Shown: positions 5,711 through 6,441 of the stretch, piece by piece
Position numbering within the stretch: the stretch's first letter is position 1
Layout of the letters: each line of letters opens with the position of its first letter
Assembly: GCA_004356385.1 (NCBI GenBank)
Contig: SMXL01000002.1
Span: 1 to 6,441 of the forward strand
Direction: 5' to 3'
Source of the DNA: Bacteroidota bacterium
GTDB taxonomy: Bacteria > Bacteroidota > Rhodothermia > Rhodothermales > UBA10348
DNA: 6,441 nucleotides
Translations under genes and position numbers: made by a program
Notes under the pieces: generated by a model
Database searches by the model: none
What the model saw: only the letters and a program-made list of their open reading frames with translations
Told to the model about the DNA's origin: nothing

Positions 5711-6058
5711 CTATTCCTCAAATTTAGCGATTGCCTCTTCTTCTGACGACGTAATGTCAAAAAGCATCGGAAATCCAAGGAGGTCAAAGACATTGAAGAC
5801 TTTGTCCTGCAGAGCTACAATTTTGATATCTCCACCATTTTCACGGATCTCTTCGATGTATGCCATGAACACGCCGAGGCCGGCACTTGATATATACGCC
5901 AGGTTCGCGCCATTAATTATTATCTGGAAACTGGATCCAGCCTGGCATTTCTGAATGGCTGCTTCAAGCTCTGACGCCGTATGGGCGTCGAGCTCTCCCC
6001 TTAAATCCAGAATCTGAATACTTCCGTTGTTTCGAAATCCGACTGAAAAATTGCTCAT
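5711..6058 (-). CDS. STAS-domain anti-sigma factor antagonist (SpoIIAA/RsbV family)
   Basis: A 115-residue single STAS domain, the usual length of SpoIIAA/RsbV proteins. In the known partner-switching scheme the unphosphorylated form binds the kinase and frees its target, and phosphorylation by the kinase inactivates it. The start IQILDLRGELDAHTASELE (14-32) is the family's first strand and helix, with the conserved GxLDxxTA-like turn. The phosphorylation loop NLAYISSAGLGVFM (52-65) puts S58 at the position of SpoIIAA Ser58; S57 replaces the frequent Asp before it, a variant also seen in many YISSAGL-type members. Later FDLLGFPMLFDI (91-102) matches the C-terminal helix-strand region. The ATG at 6058 is preceded by GGAG with a five-base spacer, the clearest ribosome site in this module. 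It lies between the phosphatase gene (75 bases upstream) and the kinase gene (63 bases downstream). Confidence 0.92.
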   Translation of the reverse strand: MSNFSVGFRNNGSIQILDLRGELDAHTASELEAAIQKCQAGSSFQIIINGANLAYISSAGLGVFMAYIEEIRENGGDIKIVALQDKVFNVFDLLGFPMLFDITSSEEEAIAKFEE

Positions 6059-6063
6059 TGCTT

Positions 6064-6067
6064 CTCC
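6064..6067 (-). promoter_or_regulatory. Ribosome binding site for the STAS gene
   Basis: On the minus strand GGAGAAGCA runs straight into the ATG at 6058, giving a GGAG core five bases from the start. It is stronger than anything visible before the kinase gene, consistent with more antagonist than kinase being made. Confidence 0.6.
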
Positions 6068-6133
6068 GATGAAGGAATACTGGTTACACGCTTACGGCCC
6101 ATTTTGCCGCTGCAAAGCTACAAATATTCGTGA

Positions 6134-6441
6134 TCATGTGGACTCCTCTGTTTCAAGAACTCTTGGTGTGGATTCAGGAATTTCGATTCCGTGCCATTTA
6201 ATGATCAAAAGAGTCATGTCGTCGTCGTAATCACCGTGATTCAAAAACTGGGCGAGGTCGTCAAGAATCGCCTTGTGAATCATCTCAGCATCCTCATGAC
6301 GATGTTTTTGAAGTATGATCAGTAGTCGATCGTACCCGTACTCGTCCCCGGTCTCATCTCTGCTCTCTACGACTCCATCGGTATAGAGGGCAAATACATC
6401 ACCAGGTTCAAGCGCAATCCTTTCCTCTTCCAAGTTTTCTC
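6134..6441 (-). CDS. SpoIIE/RsbU-type PP2C serine phosphatase, C-terminal end, cut by right window edge
   Basis: About 102 C-terminal residues of a PPM/PP2C-type phosphatase that would dephosphorylate the STAS protein encoded next to it. The visible frame enters at the right edge as ENLEEERIALEPGDVFALYTDGVVESRD without a start. The LxPGDxFALYTDGVVES block carries a metal-binding Asp in TDG. The closing block DYDDDMTLLIIKW carries the conserved DDxT motif with another metal-ligand Asp. Both are hallmarks of SpoIIE/RsbU phosphatases rather than eukaryotic-type PP2C. A tail of about 20 residues rich in Glu and Thr follows. The sensor or receiver part that would tell which signal it answers is outside the window. 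No internal start is credible: the first TTG (6433) lies inside a conserved block. The STAS gene follows after 75 bases on the same strand, which suggests one operon. Confidence 0.9.
   Translation of the reverse strand, partial: ENLEEERIALEPGDVFALYTDGVVESRDETGDEYGYDRLLIILQKHRHEDAEMIHKAILDDLAQFLNHGDYDDDMTLLIIKWHGIEIPESTPRVLETEEST

Noticed and set aside
5628..5954. Plus-strand open frame of 108 codons over the kinase-STAS gap
   Set aside because: Mostly antisense to the STAS coding region and without domain features; the 63-base gap itself shows nothing coding.
6089..6106. Possible hairpin (CGGC and GCCG arms) between the phosphatase and STAS genes
   Set aside because: Four-base stem with a seven-base loop and no T-run; too weak to call a terminator or RNA element.

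Overview
The window looks like an ordinary chromosomal stretch from a bacterium of the Bacteroidota/Rhodothermota/Balneolota side of the FCB group. This is inferred from protein style. The stand-alone biotin carrier protein has the N-terminal domain and APMPGLVL...EAMKMEN layout typical of FCB acyl-CoA carboxylase carriers, the methyltransferase is MenG-like, and several starts lack a strong Shine-Dalgarno sequence. Base composition is balanced and even, with no insertion sequence, prophage, CRISPR array, tRNA or rRNA. Coding density is high: nine genes, two of them cut by the window edges, and no intergenic gap above about 90 bases.

Left block (1-2732, minus strand). Reading in the direction of transcription: a biotin carboxyl carrier protein, an NAD(P)-dependent extended SDR epimerase/reductase, a ZnuA/TroA-type metal-binding protein and the N-terminal part of its ABC ATPase. 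Spacing is tight (stop abutting start, 38 bases, then a 4-base ATGA overlap), so this is probably one operon. It joins a metal-uptake ABC system to two metabolic genes with no evident common pathway.

Middle block (2798-5222, plus strand). aat (leucyl/phenylalanyl-tRNA-protein transferase, N-degron tagging), pfkA (ATP-dependent 6-phosphofructokinase, glycolysis) and menG/ubiE (last methylation in menaquinone or ubiquinone synthesis). aat diverges from the left block across a 65-base region that should hold both promoters.

Right block (5219-6441, minus strand). A regulatory partner-switching set in transcription order: the C-terminal end of a SpoIIE/RsbU-type PP2C phosphatase, a STAS anti-sigma-factor antagonist and an RsbW/SpoIIAB-type HATPase kinase. 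In the known paradigm the kinase phosphorylates the STAS protein and sequesters a target such as a sigma factor, and the phosphatase reverses this. No target gene is visible here. The kinase gene ends tail-to-tail with menG, both stop codons lying inside one TTAA.

I see no clearly new multi-gene system. The points most worth a second look are the altered metal-site residue and cysteine cluster in the substrate-binding protein, the partly altered allosteric site in PfkA, the orphan biotin carrier heading a metal-transport operon, and the partner-switching module without a visible target.
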